A stretch of 64,000 nucleotides of DNA from Roseihalotalea indica (GTDB taxonomy: Bacteria; Bacteroidota; Bacteroidia; Cytophagales; Cyclobacteriaceae): the NCBI RefSeq assembly GCF_022458895.1, contig NZ_JAINFL010000004.1:62001-126000 (forward strand), in the 5' to 3' direction. This document shows positions 1-9,209 of this stretch, in pieces. Numbering within the stretch: the first letter of the stretch is position 1; each line of letters begins with the position of its first letter. A program made the translations under genes and the position numbers. Under the pieces are notes generated by a model, which saw only the letters and a list, made by a program, of their open reading frames with translations, made no database searches and had not been told where the DNA came from.

Positions 1-1080
1 GGCACCATTGGGAAGGATGTCGATGGCCACTGGTGCAGCGTTTAGTTCTGTTTCCCAGTTGTTGGCAGAAGGGTATTTTGAGGTGCCATGGCTACCTGCA
101 ATCAATACATTACCGGTGGTAGCATCCCGGATTTCATTTACCTGATAAAGTTCAGCTTGTCCATCCAGATTGAAATCTGCCAAACCTAGAACTCTTCCAT
201 TACCAGTAAAGGCAGATGTTTTTGTCCCCCAATAATTAGACAGGTCATGGTTGTAAGCTTTAATGCGTCCATTAAAATCAACTACGAAAATTTCTCCAAA
301 ACCGTCACCATCCACATCACCTACAGTAGGGTAACCATAAGCAGTGCTTCCATGGTCAGTCTGACTTTCGATATCAGAAAGATCAGCCCCATTCAGAACA
401 AAAATATTTCCATTATCAGAGTTAGTTGTGATTACTTCAGGAGTGCCATCATTATCAACATCAGCTACCATGGGCATACCAAATGCAGCGCTTGTGCGGT
501 TGGCAGATGAATCCGCTGTTTGAATACTAAAAACGTTTCCCACAGGAAAGGCTTCGCAGTCAGGTTGAGTTACAATATAGTTATTTGGGTTATCAGGATC
601 TGCCAAGCAATCACCATCATAGTAATCATAGAAACCGTCCCCATCATTGTCAATGCCATCGCCACAATCATTTTCGCAGAATACAGATGCTTTACAACCG
701 CTTATCTCATCACGATCCTGGCAGTCAATTAGGCCGTCACCATCATTGTCAATCCCATCATTACAAATTTCCCCGCTACAAGTTGTTTGACACTTCGGAT
801 CATTACAATCAGCCAGCCCATCGCCATCGTTATCGATTCCATCATTACAATTGATAGGAATGCCATTAACAACCCCTTCTGTTCTTTCCAAAATACAACT
901 AGGAGCATTAATACAATCGCCATCCTTACAGTCAATCAGGCCATCACCATCATCGTCCACTCCATTGTTACAATTCTCCCCAGCTAGTGGAGTAATGCCC
1001 GGAGACTGAGCGTATGACTCATGAACATTCAATAGAATAAAAAACAGCGATGAAATGTAGATAATTAGAAAGCGCTTCAT
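1..1080 (-). CDS. Secreted FG-GAP/VCBS protein with MopE-like repeats (N-terminal part)
   Basis: The minus-strand frame is open from an ATG at 1080 to the window edge, so the gene is truncated (360 codons seen). Residues 1-25 form a signal peptide ending SYAQ. Four short Asp-rich, Cys-bounded repeats follow at about residues 37-51, 78-92, 106-120 and 139-152, with consensus CNDGIDNDGDGLIDC; this is the pattern of MopE-type calcium-binding repeats. After about residue 180 come FG-GAP/VCBS-like blocks (VADVDNDGTPEV, VGDVDGDGFGEIFV, LADFNLDGQAELY), normally blades of an extracellular beta-propeller. The protein is therefore probably exported and Ca-stabilised; adhesion or polymer binding is only inference. 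The missing C-terminus may carry a sorting domain. Confidence 0.85.
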   Translation of the reverse strand, partial: MKRFLIIYISSLFFILLNVHESYAQSPGITPLAGENCNNGVDDDGDGLIDCKDGDCINAPSCILERTEGVVNGIPINCNDGIDNDGDGLADCNDPKCQTTCSGEICNDGIDNDGDGLIDCQDRDEISGCKASVFCENDCGDGIDNDGDGFYDYYDGDCLADPDNPNNYIVTQPDCEAFPVGNVFSIQTADSSANRTSAAFGMPMVADVDNDGTPEVITTNSDNGNIFVLNGADLSDIESQTDHGSTAYGYPTVGDVDGDGFGEIFVVDFNGRIKAYNHDLSNYWGTKTSAFTGNGRVLGLADFNLDGQAELYQVNEIRDATTGNVLIAGSHGTSKYPSANNWETELNAAPVAIDILPNGA

Positions 1081-1486
1081 AGGCTATAAATCTTGAGAAG
1101 GAAAACTCCACCTAAAAGGTAGTTCTCTCAATTTGATAATTTCTGTAAAGTACGGTATTCTAAGCTCTCTATTAAATACTATATGGCAGGTAAAAATTAC
1201 AATGTATGTATTGCGTCAATTTGCCGTTTAGACTCAATATCATTTTGTATTTAAATAAGTTGATATTATTTTATATGTGTCTGTTTTTATGCAATATCTT
1301 CATAAAAATGTTGAACTTATTCTTTTACAATAATATTACTATTTGTGAATTATATAGACATTAATTGTATTTTAAAGTTTTTATTAAGTAAATATTACTC
1401 ATTTATAGGGTGAGTATAGATAGTTGCAGAAAGGTGATTTACAGGATATACACATAAATCTTTATCTTTGTTAAGGATACTGTATA
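1081..1486. other. AT-rich divergent intergenic region
   Basis: About 400 bp of strongly AT-rich DNA between two divergent exported-protein genes. No reading frame of note. It must hold the promoters for both genes; only one reasonable -7 element is visible (TATCTTTG at 1463-1470). Confidence 0.6.
1463..1470 (+). promoter_or_regulatory. Putative -7 element (TAnnTTTG)
   Basis: TATCTTTG matches the Bacteroidota -7 consensus TAnnTTTG and lies 16 bp before the ATG at 1487. No TTTG or TTG sits at the expected spacing upstream, so this is a partial match only. Confidence 0.4.
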
Positions 1487-2248
1487 ATGTGGATGAAATA
1501 CTTAGTTTTTGTATTATTAATATATATAAGTGCTGGAGTTAACGCGCAAACTATTCAAGTGGGGCCTAGTATAAGTGCTAGGCTGGCTACTTCGGTTTTT
1601 GACAACCCAGAAATAAAAGAATTCAATGTTGGACAGTGGGCGCCAGGATTTTCCGCCGGAGTGACCACCACTATGCAGGCCAGTAAAATTTTTGGGCTAA
1701 CAACTGAAGCATTATATCACTATCAAATCAAGCAAGTTAGTGGGACAGATAATTTTTCGTATTTCCGGGAGAAACTTCACTTTATTAAGGTTCCTGTTCT
1801 GCTCCAATATACTTACCCCATAAATCGTTTTCAGGCTTATGCATTGATTGGACCAGTAGTAAATTACTGGATCCGAGGGAAGGGAAAAGCTTTGGTTCCC
1901 GAGCTTGTAGAAGGTGATTTAGAAAATGGTGTTAATTATACAATTGCATTTGATGGCAACTCAGCAGTTGATCGGTTCTATGTTTCAGATCCTAATCGGT
2001 TACAGTTAGGAATACAGGTAGGCTTGGGAGTAGCAATACCCATGCAGAGAAATCATTTGAAAGTTGATGCCCGCTTTGAATGGGGCCATACAAATATGGC
2101 TAAGGATTATTCAAGCTATAGTCCTTTTGCTTTTTATGATATTACTCTAGAACAGACTTTCCACTCAGTTTCGCTATCCTGCGCATATGTATTTACCTTT
2201 GACTTATTTAAAATAACTCACAAAGGTAAAAGCACGAAAGAAAAATAG
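1487..2248 (+). CDS. Outer-membrane beta-barrel protein (PorT-like)
   Basis: A 253-residue protein with a signal peptide (cleavage probably after VNAQ near residue 21), then alternating hydrophobic strands typical of the small eight-stranded PorT/OMP_b-brl barrels of Bacteroidota: paired strands such as LQLGIQVGLGVAIPM and HLKVDARFEWGHTNM, and a terminal strand near SVSLSCAYVFTF. A second ATG two codons downstream (1493) is equally possible as the start. The gene stands alone, is read divergently from the gene at the left edge and ends before a strong hairpin terminator. Substrate or partner is unknown; the barrel assignment rests on pattern only. Confidence 0.7.
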   Translation: MWMKYLVFVLLIYISAGVNAQTIQVGPSISARLATSVFDNPEIKEFNVGQWAPGFSAGVTTTMQASKIFGLTTEALYHYQIKQVSGTDNFSYFREKLHFIKVPVLLQYTYPINRFQAYALIGPVVNYWIRGKGKALVPELVEGDLENGVNYTIAFDGNSAVDRFYVSDPNRLQLGIQVGLGVAIPMQRNHLKVDARFEWGHTNMAKDYSSYSPFAFYDITLEQTFHSVSLSCAYVFTFDLFKITHKGKSTKEK

Positions 2249-2280
2249 CATTTTCTTTTAACAGTATTAACATTATCTAT

Positions 2281-2319
2281 ATGCAATAAGCCCGACAATT
2301 TTTGTCGGGCTTATTGCAT
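2281..2319. terminator. Intrinsic terminator
   Basis: Perfect 18-bp stem (2281-2298 with 2302-2319) and a TTT loop; the core is GCCCGACAA/TTGTCGGGC. It is followed by TTTT and lies 32 bp after the stop at 2248, ending the beta-barrel gene and insulating the TetR operon. Confidence 0.85.
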
Positions 2320-2451
2320 TTTAAATTCTACACAATATTACTCAACCCAACTCGTCTCCAGGAATAAGATAGGCAGTTACCACAGACACGTAAAAAAAAT
2401 AAAAAAAGAATGTAGAACAGGCAACCCAGAAAACAAGAGATCGTACGTACT

Positions 2452-2481
2452 AGGAAACTACTGAAAATTATAAAGTTTCCT
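2452..2481. promoter_or_regulatory. Inverted repeat, candidate TetR operator
   Basis: AGGAAACT (2452-2459) and AGTTTCCT (2474-2481) form a perfect inverted repeat with a 14-bp spacer directly before the TetR-type gene. Just upstream is the palindrome GTACGTAC (2443-2450). Position and symmetry fit an autoregulatory operator; this is inference. Confidence 0.45.
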
Positions 2482-2494
2482 CAGTGTTAATAAA

Positions 2495-3136
2495 TTGTTA
2501 AGAGGGTTGGAGAATAAGGATCAAATTGCTAAAGCAGCTGAGCATTTGTTCATGAACTATGGGTTTCGAAGTGTTACCATGGATGACATTGCTAAGCGAC
2601 TGGGCATTTCTAAGAAAACTATATATCAGCATTTTCGCGATAAGGACGAAGTTGTTCGCTTAGCTACTTTTCGTATTCTGGAAAGAGAAAAGACACTACT
2701 CGACCATATTCAAAACCAGGCAAAAGATGCTATTCACGAATTACATTTATTGTCAAATTATTTGCGGCAGCATATCGTGAATATTAATCCTTCAGCCTTA
2801 TTTGATCTACAGAAGTATCATCCGGATGCCTGGGAAATTTACCTGAATTTTAAGGATAAGGTTTTCTTGCAAAGCGTGGAAGCTACTCTGAATAGGGGTA
2901 TGAAGGAGGGATGTTTTCGGCCAAATATTGATCCGAAAATATTGTCAGTGCTACGTATTGAGTTAATTCATCTTTCTTTTGACGATCGTGTTTTTCCTAA
3001 AGATGAGTATGATTGGCGCGAAGTTCATTCACAACTCTTTGATCATTTTACCTACGGTATTTTAACACCTAAGGGAGTACAGGCTTTTGAAAAATACTCT
3101 GAAAATTCACAAAATAATGCTGCGAATAACCTTTAA
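2495..3136 (+). CDS. TetR/AcrR-family transcriptional regulator
   Basis: A 213-residue one-component regulator. The N-terminal helix-turn-helix is clear (FRSVTMDDIAKRLGISKKTI, then YQHFRDKDE, residues about 25-52), followed by the helical ligand-binding half. No in-frame ATG exists before the HTH: an in-frame stop lies at 2471, and the first ATG (2552) would remove part of the domain, so translation must use a TTG at 2495 or 2507. Its 3' end overlaps the TolC gene by 20 bp, so it is the first gene of a TetR-TolC-adaptor-permease operon and probably represses it in response to a pump substrate. A second TetR protein at 54637 shares the SKKTIYQ recognition helix. Confidence 0.88.
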   Translation: MLRGLENKDQIAKAAEHLFMNYGFRSVTMDDIAKRLGISKKTIYQHFRDKDEVVRLATFRILEREKTLLDHIQNQAKDAIHELHLLSNYLRQHIVNINPSALFDLQKYHPDAWEIYLNFKDKVFLQSVEATLNRGMKEGCFRPNIDPKILSVLRIELIHLSFDDRVFPKDEYDWREVHSQLFDHFTYGILTPKGVQAFEKYSENSQNNAANNL

Positions 3137-4505
3137 TTTTCTTTTGGCACTTGGTATACTTACTCAGTATAACGTGCATGCGCAAACAGCAGACTCAGAA
3201 GTGGGTACTATTTTGCCGCTCACACTGGATTCGTGTTTAGCATATGCTTATCAGAACAGTGAACAGCTTCAAATATCAGAACTAGAATTAGCAATTGCCA
3301 AAGCCGACGTAGGAATAACCAAAGCTCAAGGCTTTCCCCAACTTAACGGTTCAGTGTCCTACAACAATAATTTTGCTATTCAAACTCAGTTTTTACCCGC
3401 AGTATTCTTTGCAGAAGACCCTAACGAGGTCGACCCAAATGCTCCGCCCGTACCTGTTAGATTTGGCGTAGCTCATACTGGAACTGCTTCTGTTTCCATC
3501 TCACAAATGATTTTTGACGGGTCTTACTTCGTAGGTTTGAGAGCTGCTCGTACCTATACCGAATTGCTTCAGAAAGGCTATGATCAGAGTAAAGTGCAAA
3601 TTGCTGAACAGGTTACCAAAGCGTATTACAGCGTATTGGTTAATCAGGAGCGGCAAAAGCTATTAGCGAGCAACTTCAACCGACTAGATACTTTATTGCG
3701 GGAGACACGCCTGATGTATGAAAATGGTTTTGCTGAAAAAATTGATGTTGACCGTTTAACTGTTCAGTTCAATAACATAAAGACCGAGAAAAGAAACACT
3801 GATCGTCTGGCTGATCTAAGTTACTTGTTACTTAAATTTCAAATGGGTATGCCAATTTCCCAGGAGATAGAATTAGCCGATCGCATCTCTGATATTGATT
3901 TTGATCCAGAATTTGTTGAACAACAAAACTTCAAGTACCAGCAAAGACCAGAGTACGGAGAAGTGCTGGTAAACCAAGAGCTAGTGCAACTGGATTTGAA
4001 AAACAACCGATCGCAGTATTTGCCCAAACTTACTGTTGATGGATCGATCGGTTATAATACTGGAGTAGACGAGTTTAGTGAAATTACGAACTTTGACGAA
4101 CAGTGGTTTGAGTTTGGTTATGCAGGTGTAAGCTTACAAATTCCGATTTTTGATGGGCTGCGTAAGCATCATTCAATACAAAAAAATAAAGTGCAGGCAA
4201 GACAATTAGAGCTACAGTCGAGGTTCCTGCGCAATCAAATAGATTTGGAAATTGCCCAGGCTCAAACTGAGTTGCAGAATAGTTTGGATAACCTGGAGAG
4301 CCAAAGCGAAAACCTTGAATTAGCGAAAGAAGTATTCCGGGTTAGTGAGATAAAATATCAGCAGGGAGTAGGTTCTAACCTGGAAGTAGTTGAAGCTGAT
4401 AATGCACTTCAAACTTCTGAAACAAACTATTATAGTGCGTTATATGATGCGCTTATTGCCAAAGTCAATCTAAAAAAAGCCTTGGGAATTTTAGTGAAAA
4501 ATTAA
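3117..4505 (+). CDS. TolC-family outer-membrane efflux protein
   Basis: Outer-membrane channel of a tripartite efflux system. I start it at ATG 3117 because this gives a normal signal peptide (MLRITFNFLLALGILTQ...HAQ); a TTG at 3087 in the same frame would only add ten polar residues. The mature protein (462 residues with signal) has two long helical hairpin repeats, each with LDLKNNRSQYLPKL-type or SVSISQMIFDGSYF-type segments, the internal duplication expected of TolC. The closing motif VVEADNALQTSETNYYSALY is typical of the family. The start overlaps the regulator, and the adaptor begins 24 bp downstream, so the genes are co-transcribed. Confidence 0.93.
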   Translation: MLRITFNFLLALGILTQYNVHAQTADSEVGTILPLTLDSCLAYAYQNSEQLQISELELAIAKADVGITKAQGFPQLNGSVSYNNNFAIQTQFLPAVFFAEDPNEVDPNAPPVPVRFGVAHTGTASVSISQMIFDGSYFVGLRAARTYTELLQKGYDQSKVQIAEQVTKAYYSVLVNQERQKLLASNFNRLDTLLRETRLMYENGFAEKIDVDRLTVQFNNIKTEKRNTDRLADLSYLLLKFQMGMPISQEIELADRISDIDFDPEFVEQQNFKYQQRPEYGEVLVNQELVQLDLKNNRSQYLPKLTVDGSIGYNTGVDEFSEITNFDEQWFEFGYAGVSLQIPIFDGLRKHHSIQKNKVQARQLELQSRFLRNQIDLEIAQAQTELQNSLDNLESQSENLELAKEVFRVSEIKYQQGVGSNLEVVEADNALQTSETNYYSALYDALIAKVNLKKALGILVKN

Positions 4506-4529
4506 CCTTACATCTATCATTTATACTTT

Positions 4530-5711
4530 ATGAAATCATTGATAATCCCTTTTCTTTCTTTCGCAATGCTGTTTACTGCTTGTGGTGGAGAGAGTGATGA
4601 TGTTGCCGAAAAAAAGCAGCAGCTAAAAGCCTATAAAGCGGATATGAAGGCGCTGCAAGATCAGATAGATGCGCTGGAGAAAGAGATTGCTGCTGAAGAC
4701 CCTACATTCGCAAGTCAAAATAGAAAAGCAACACTGGTTACAACTGTGCCGGTAGCTAATAAAACGTTTGAGCATTACATAGAAGTACGAGGATCAGTTA
4801 CTTCACGAAAAAATATTACTATTAGTGCGGAAGCTCCGGGCATGATCACCAATGTACAGGCAGTAGAAGGCGAGTCGGTGAAAAAAGGTCAACTGCTGAT
4901 AAGCCAGAATGCCGAGACCATTCGTCGCAATATTGAAGAGCTTCAAACTTCTTTGGAGCTTGCAGAAACTCGCTATAGCCGCCAGAAGAATTTGTGGGAT
5001 CAAAAAATAGGCACCGAATTACAATATTTGGAAGCCAAAAACTCAGTTGAATCACTGAATTCCCGAATTGCCTCATTACAGTCTCAACTAAGCAATTACA
5101 TCATTCGTGCTCCGTTCAGCGGAACTGTAGACGAAATCTTTGTGAAAGAAGGAGAGATGGCTCAGCCCGGTGTTCCAATGTTACGTCTGGTTAGTTTGAC
5201 TGATATGTATATTGAGGCGGATATTTCAGAGGCATTCCTGGGCGAGTTTAACAAAGGCGACAGCGTGATTGTAACCTTCCCTTCTATTAATAAAACAATT
5301 CATAGCGTGATAAGCTCAGTGGGCCAAGTGATTAATGAGAACAATCGTACGTTTAGGATTGAAGTAAAACTGCCGGGTGATATGGACTTGCTTCGCCCCA
5401 ATCTATTAGCAGTATTGAAAATCATGGATTTTAACCAACCCGACGCGATGGTTGTACCCACAAACCTGATTCTGGAAGATAATACCGGTGATTATGTGTT
5501 CGTCACCAGTGAAGCTGAAGATGGCACTGGCCAAATAGCTGTTAAAAAACACATTGAGCGAGGGCACGCTTACAAGAACGAAACCGTAGTGACTGACGGC
5601 CTGGAAGGCAACGAAGCTTTGATAGACAAAGGTTTTAGAGAAGTAGCCGAAGGTGTCCGTATCGATATCGTAGAAGGTGACCAGCGTGCCACTGCAATGT
5701 CTTCAAACTAG
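4530..5711 (+). CDS. RND efflux periplasmic adaptor (HlyD/MFP family), lipoprotein
   Basis: A 393-residue membrane-fusion protein joining the inner-membrane permease to TolC. The signal ends in a lipobox (FTAC, Cys18), so the protein should be lipid-anchored. Residues about 25-60 (KKQQLKAYKADMKALQDQI...) form an extra coiled coil between lipid anchor and lipoyl domain. The lipoyl half-motif VQAVEGESVKKGQLL is near residue 110, then a helical hairpin, the second half-motif IRAPFSGTVDEIFVKEGE near 192-209, and a beta-barrel domain. It lies between TolC and permease with gaps of 24 and 15 bp. Confidence 0.93.
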   Translation: MKSLIIPFLSFAMLFTACGGESDDVAEKKQQLKAYKADMKALQDQIDALEKEIAAEDPTFASQNRKATLVTTVPVANKTFEHYIEVRGSVTSRKNITISAEAPGMITNVQAVEGESVKKGQLLISQNAETIRRNIEELQTSLELAETRYSRQKNLWDQKIGTELQYLEAKNSVESLNSRIASLQSQLSNYIIRAPFSGTVDEIFVKEGEMAQPGVPMLRLVSLTDMYIEADISEAFLGEFNKGDSVIVTFPSINKTIHSVISSVGQVINENNRTFRIEVKLPGDMDLLRPNLLAVLKIMDFNQPDAMVVPTNLILEDNTGDYVFVTSEAEDGTGQIAVKKHIERGHAYKNETVVTDGLEGNEALIDKGFREVAEGVRIDIVEGDQRATAMSSN

Positions 5712-5726
5712 CAATTAACCCCGATT

Positions 5727-8700
5727 ATGGCAACTAACGATACCCCTAAACAAATAACCCGACATTTTGGGTTAAGCTCCGCTTCTGTCAATAATCGAAC
5801 GAGCGTTATTATCCTTACCTTCATTATCGCAGTGTTGGGTATTACCTCGTATCTCACCATGCCGAAAGAAAATTTTCCTGAGGTGGTGATCCCAACCATT
5901 TACGTCGGTACGCCTTATCCGGGTAACTCGCCGGTTGATATTGAGAACTTAATCACTCGACCGATTGAAAAGGAAATCAAAGGTGTTTCCGGAGTTGATG
6001 ATATCAAGTCAACATCCGTTCAGGATTACTCAACCATTGTAGTAGAATTTAATCCTGATATGGATATTTCCCGGGCCTTACAAGATGTGAAGGATGCAGT
6101 TGATCAGGCCAAAAGCGAACTTCCCACCGACCTGGATCAGGATCCTAATGTGTTTGAAGTGAATCTTCAGGATTTGCCCTTTATGTATATTAACATTTCC
6201 GGTGATTACAGCCTGGATGAGTTGAAAACATATGGTGAATATCTCCAGGATGAAATCGAGGCGATGTCGGAAGTACAGGAAGCTAATATCAGCGGGACGT
6301 TGGAGCGGGAGATTCGGATAGATGCCGATCTGTATAAAATGGATGCCCGTGAAGTGACTTTTTCTGATATTCAAAGTGCTGTGGCTGCTGAAAACGTTAC
6401 TATCTCGGGAGGAAATATTAAGGCAAACAATTTTCGTCGCTCCCTTCGAGTAATTGGTGAGTTTACGGAAGTTTCTCAGTTAGAGGATGTTATCATCAAA
6501 AACGAGGATAATGATATTGTCTACCTCAGGGATGTTGCTGAAGTGCGAGACACCTATGAAGAGGCAACTAGTTACTCTCGGAATAATGGTGACCCGGTTG
6601 TTACACTTGCCGTCGTTAAACGAAAGGGTGAGAATGTACTGGATGCTTCTGATAAAATAAAAGAACTACTCGAGGAAGCGCAGGAAAGCCGCTTTCCGGA
6701 AGGTCTTTCAATAATCATCACTAACGATCAGTCTAAATACACCCGGCTTCAGCTGAGCAATCTGGAGAACAGCATCATTATGGGGGTTATTCTCGTAATC
6801 CTGGTGCTGATGTTTTTCCTGAATCTGCGAAACGCATTATTTGTAGGAATTGCGATTCCTATGTCTATGTTTTTATCTTTTATGCTGCTGAGCTTCTTTG
6901 GTATAACCATTAACCTAATGGTATTATTTGCCCTAATCCTAGCTTTAGGGATGTTGGTGGATAATGGAATTGTAGTGGTTGAGAATATTTACCGCCTCAT
7001 GCAGGAGGGATATCCGGCAGCTAAAGCGGCCAAAGAAGGAGTAGGAGAGGTTGCCTGGCCGATCATCACATCAACAGCCACTACGCTGGCCGCGTTTCTA
7101 CCACTGGCCTTTTGGCAAGGTCTTATCGGGGAGTTTATGCGTTATCTGCCAATTACACTCATTATTGTACTTTCTTCATCGCTTTTTGTGGCGTTGGTTA
7201 TCAACCCGGTACTTACAACGATGTTCATGAAGGTTAAAAGCGAGATGGGCCGACGTAGAAAGATCCGATTGATGAGAATAGCCATTGGTATTGCCGTGGT
7301 AGCGGTTATATTCTATATCTTCCAAATATTCACTGTTGCCAATTTGTTGATGCTCACGGCGTTGCTGATACCTTTTAATGTGTACTTGCTAACGCCAGCT
7401 ATTCAGTGGTTTCAGGATTATTTTCTAGTACGGTTAGAGCATTTCTATACCCGTACTGTTCGGTACGCGTTGCGAGGCAAAAATCCATATTTCTTTTTTT
7501 TAGGAACTTTTGCTTTACTGATTTTCTCCATCATGCTAGTAGGTGCGAAACAACCCAAGGTGGAGTTCTTTCCAACTAGTGACCCTGATTACTTCAATGT
7601 ATTTGTGGAGTTACCCATTGGTACCGATATCGAAACAACCAATGAAACAACGAAAAGAATTGAGGGAAATATTTTCAACACGCTAGAGCCGAATAAAGAA
7701 ATTGTAGAGGCAGTGATCACCCAGGTTGGAGAGAATACCAATGATCCTCAGGAAGGAGTAAGCCCGGGTGAAACCCCTAACAAATCGCGGATTACCGTGT
7801 CTTTTATTGATTATCAGTTACGCAATGAAATATCAACCACCGAAGTAATGGAGGATGTTCGTGAGGCAATAAGCAGTTATCCTGGGGTACAGGTTACTGT
7901 CTCCGCTCCTCCCGCGGGACCTCCGGTAGGAAAAGCAATAAACATTGAGATCTCGGCAGAAGATTATCCTGGGTTAATTGCTTTTTCCGAAAGGTTGACG
8001 GCTGAGATCAAGAATTCTTCAATTCAAGGTATTGAGGAACTTAAATCTGATCTGGAAACTGATAAACCAGAGCTGCTGGTTAACATTGATCGGGATAAAG
8101 CCCGAAGATTTGGTTTGTCTACGTCTACCATTGCAACGGAACTACGAACGGCCTTATTTGGTAACGAAATATCCAAGTACAAGGATGGTGAGGATGATTA
8201 TCCAATCCAATTGCGGTTAAAGGATGAGTATCGGTACAATGTTGATGCCTTAATAAATCAGAAAATTACCTTTCGTGATAAGTTTGGTAACCTTCGGCAA
8301 ATTCCTATTTCCGCTGTGGCCGATCTGGGGTACTCGTCTACTTATGGCTCAGTAAAAAGAAAGGATCTTGATCGTGTAATTACCTTATCCTCTAATGTGG
8401 TGGAAGGGTATAATGCTACTGAGGTTAATAATCAGCTTAAGGAGCTTATTGATGATTTTGATATTCCGGAAGGTTATGAAGTGAAATTTACCGGTGAGCA
8501 ACAAGAGCAGGAAGAATCCGGCCAGTTTCTGATGCGGGCATTGTTTATCGCGGTAATGACAATTTTCCTGATTATTGTTGCCCAGTTTAACTCCATTGCT
8601 ACGCCTTTCATCATCATGTTATCAGTACTATTCAGTACCATTGGGGTATTCCTGGGGCTGGTGATTTTTGATATGAGCTTCGTGATTATCATGACGGGTA

Positions 8701-9149
8701 TTGGAATTATTTCACTGGCCGGGGTAGTTGTGAATAATGCTATTGTACTTATCGATTACACTAATCTGATTCGAGAGCGGCATCGGGCTGAACGGGGACT
8801 CACCGAAGACGAGATGCTTCCGTATCACGAAATTGTCACCAGTATTGTAGAGGGTGGAAAAACTCGTCTACGCCCGGTACTGCTTACCGCAATTACTACA
8901 GTTTTAGGATTGATTCCATTAGCCATTGGGCTAAACATCAACTTCGAAACCATGCTTTCTGATTTTGACCCTCAGATTTATTATGGTGGTTTCAATGCTG
9001 ATTTCTGGGGACCTATGGCTTGGACGGTAATATTTGGTCTTATCTTCGCTACTTTCCTAACTTTGGTAGTAGTGCCTGTTATGTATCTGATTGTGGATAA
9101 AATCAAGATGCGCGCATTTAATAAACGGAAAATGGCCAGCGCAAAATAA
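5727..9149 (+). CDS. RND-family efflux permease, long variant
   Basis: Inner-membrane pump of 1140 residues, about 100 longer than AcrB-type relatives. It has the family architecture: TM1 near residues 26-44, two large periplasmic loops, and twelve or more TM helices. Two features are odd. First, residues about 505-570 between the two halves contain two extra hydrophobic stretches, and about 25 residues are inserted before the last TM (FETMLSDFDPQIYYG). Second, the TM4 proton-relay motif reads LVDNGIVVVEN: Asp412 is kept but the second Asp of AcrB is Asn413, and the TM10 Lys is replaced (GVVVNNAIV, Asn1003). The energy-coupling residues thus differ from classic drug pumps. The substrate is unknown. 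It ends the operon before a terminator. Confidence 0.93.
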   Translation: MATNDTPKQITRHFGLSSASVNNRTSVIILTFIIAVLGITSYLTMPKENFPEVVIPTIYVGTPYPGNSPVDIENLITRPIEKEIKGVSGVDDIKSTSVQDYSTIVVEFNPDMDISRALQDVKDAVDQAKSELPTDLDQDPNVFEVNLQDLPFMYINISGDYSLDELKTYGEYLQDEIEAMSEVQEANISGTLEREIRIDADLYKMDAREVTFSDIQSAVAAENVTISGGNIKANNFRRSLRVIGEFTEVSQLEDVIIKNEDNDIVYLRDVAEVRDTYEEATSYSRNNGDPVVTLAVVKRKGENVLDASDKIKELLEEAQESRFPEGLSIIITNDQSKYTRLQLSNLENSIIMGVILVILVLMFFLNLRNALFVGIAIPMSMFLSFMLLSFFGITINLMVLFALILALGMLVDNGIVVVENIYRLMQEGYPAAKAAKEGVGEVAWPIITSTATTLAAFLPLAFWQGLIGEFMRYLPITLIIVLSSSLFVALVINPVLTTMFMKVKSEMGRRRKIRLMRIAIGIAVVAVIFYIFQIFTVANLLMLTALLIPFNVYLLTPAIQWFQDYFLVRLEHFYTRTVRYALRGKNPYFFFLGTFALLIFSIMLVGAKQPKVEFFPTSDPDYFNVFVELPIGTDIETTNETTKRIEGNIFNTLEPNKEIVEAVITQVGENTNDPQEGVSPGETPNKSRITVSFIDYQLRNEISTTEVMEDVREAISSYPGVQVTVSAPPAGPPVGKAINIEISAEDYPGLIAFSERLTAEIKNSSIQGIEELKSDLETDKPELLVNIDRDKARRFGLSTSTIATELRTALFGNEISKYKDGEDDYPIQLRLKDEYRYNVDALINQKITFRDKFGNLRQIPISAVADLGYSSTYGSVKRKDLDRVITLSSNVVEGYNATEVNNQLKELIDDFDIPEGYEVKFTGEQQEQEESGQFLMRALFIAVMTIFLIIVAQFNSIATPFIIMLSVLFSTIGVFLGLVIFDMSFVIIMTGIGIISLAGVVVNNAIVLIDYTNLIRERHRAERGLTEDEMLPYHEIVTSIVEGGKTRLRPVLLTAITTVLGLIPLAIGLNINFETMLSDFDPQIYYGGFNADFWGPMAWTVIFGLIFATFLTLVVVPVMYLIVDKIKMRAFNKRKMASAK

Positions 9150-9170
9150 ATTTGTTCAGTATACGTCTTA

Positions 9171-9197
9171 TAAACCCATCCTCGTTGGATGGGTTTA
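9171..9197 (+). terminator. Intrinsic terminator of the first RND operon
   Basis: Perfect 11-bp stem TAAACCCATCC (9171-9181) / GGATGGGTTTA (9187-9197), loop TCGTT, then TTATTTC. It starts 22 bp after the permease stop. The ATG at 9189 lies inside this hairpin, arguing against it as the start of the next gene. Confidence 0.8.
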
Positions 9198-9209
9198 TTA
9201 TTTCAGCTT

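Noticed and set aside
585..987. Several His-, Ile- or Asn-rich open frames on both strands
   Set aside because: They are shadows of the Asp/Gly-rich MopE-like repeats of the minus-strand secreted protein.
9189..9209. ATG 9189 as start of the metallophosphoesterase
   Set aside because: It lies in the stem of the upstream terminator; ATG 9210 or 9219 leads directly into the membrane segment.
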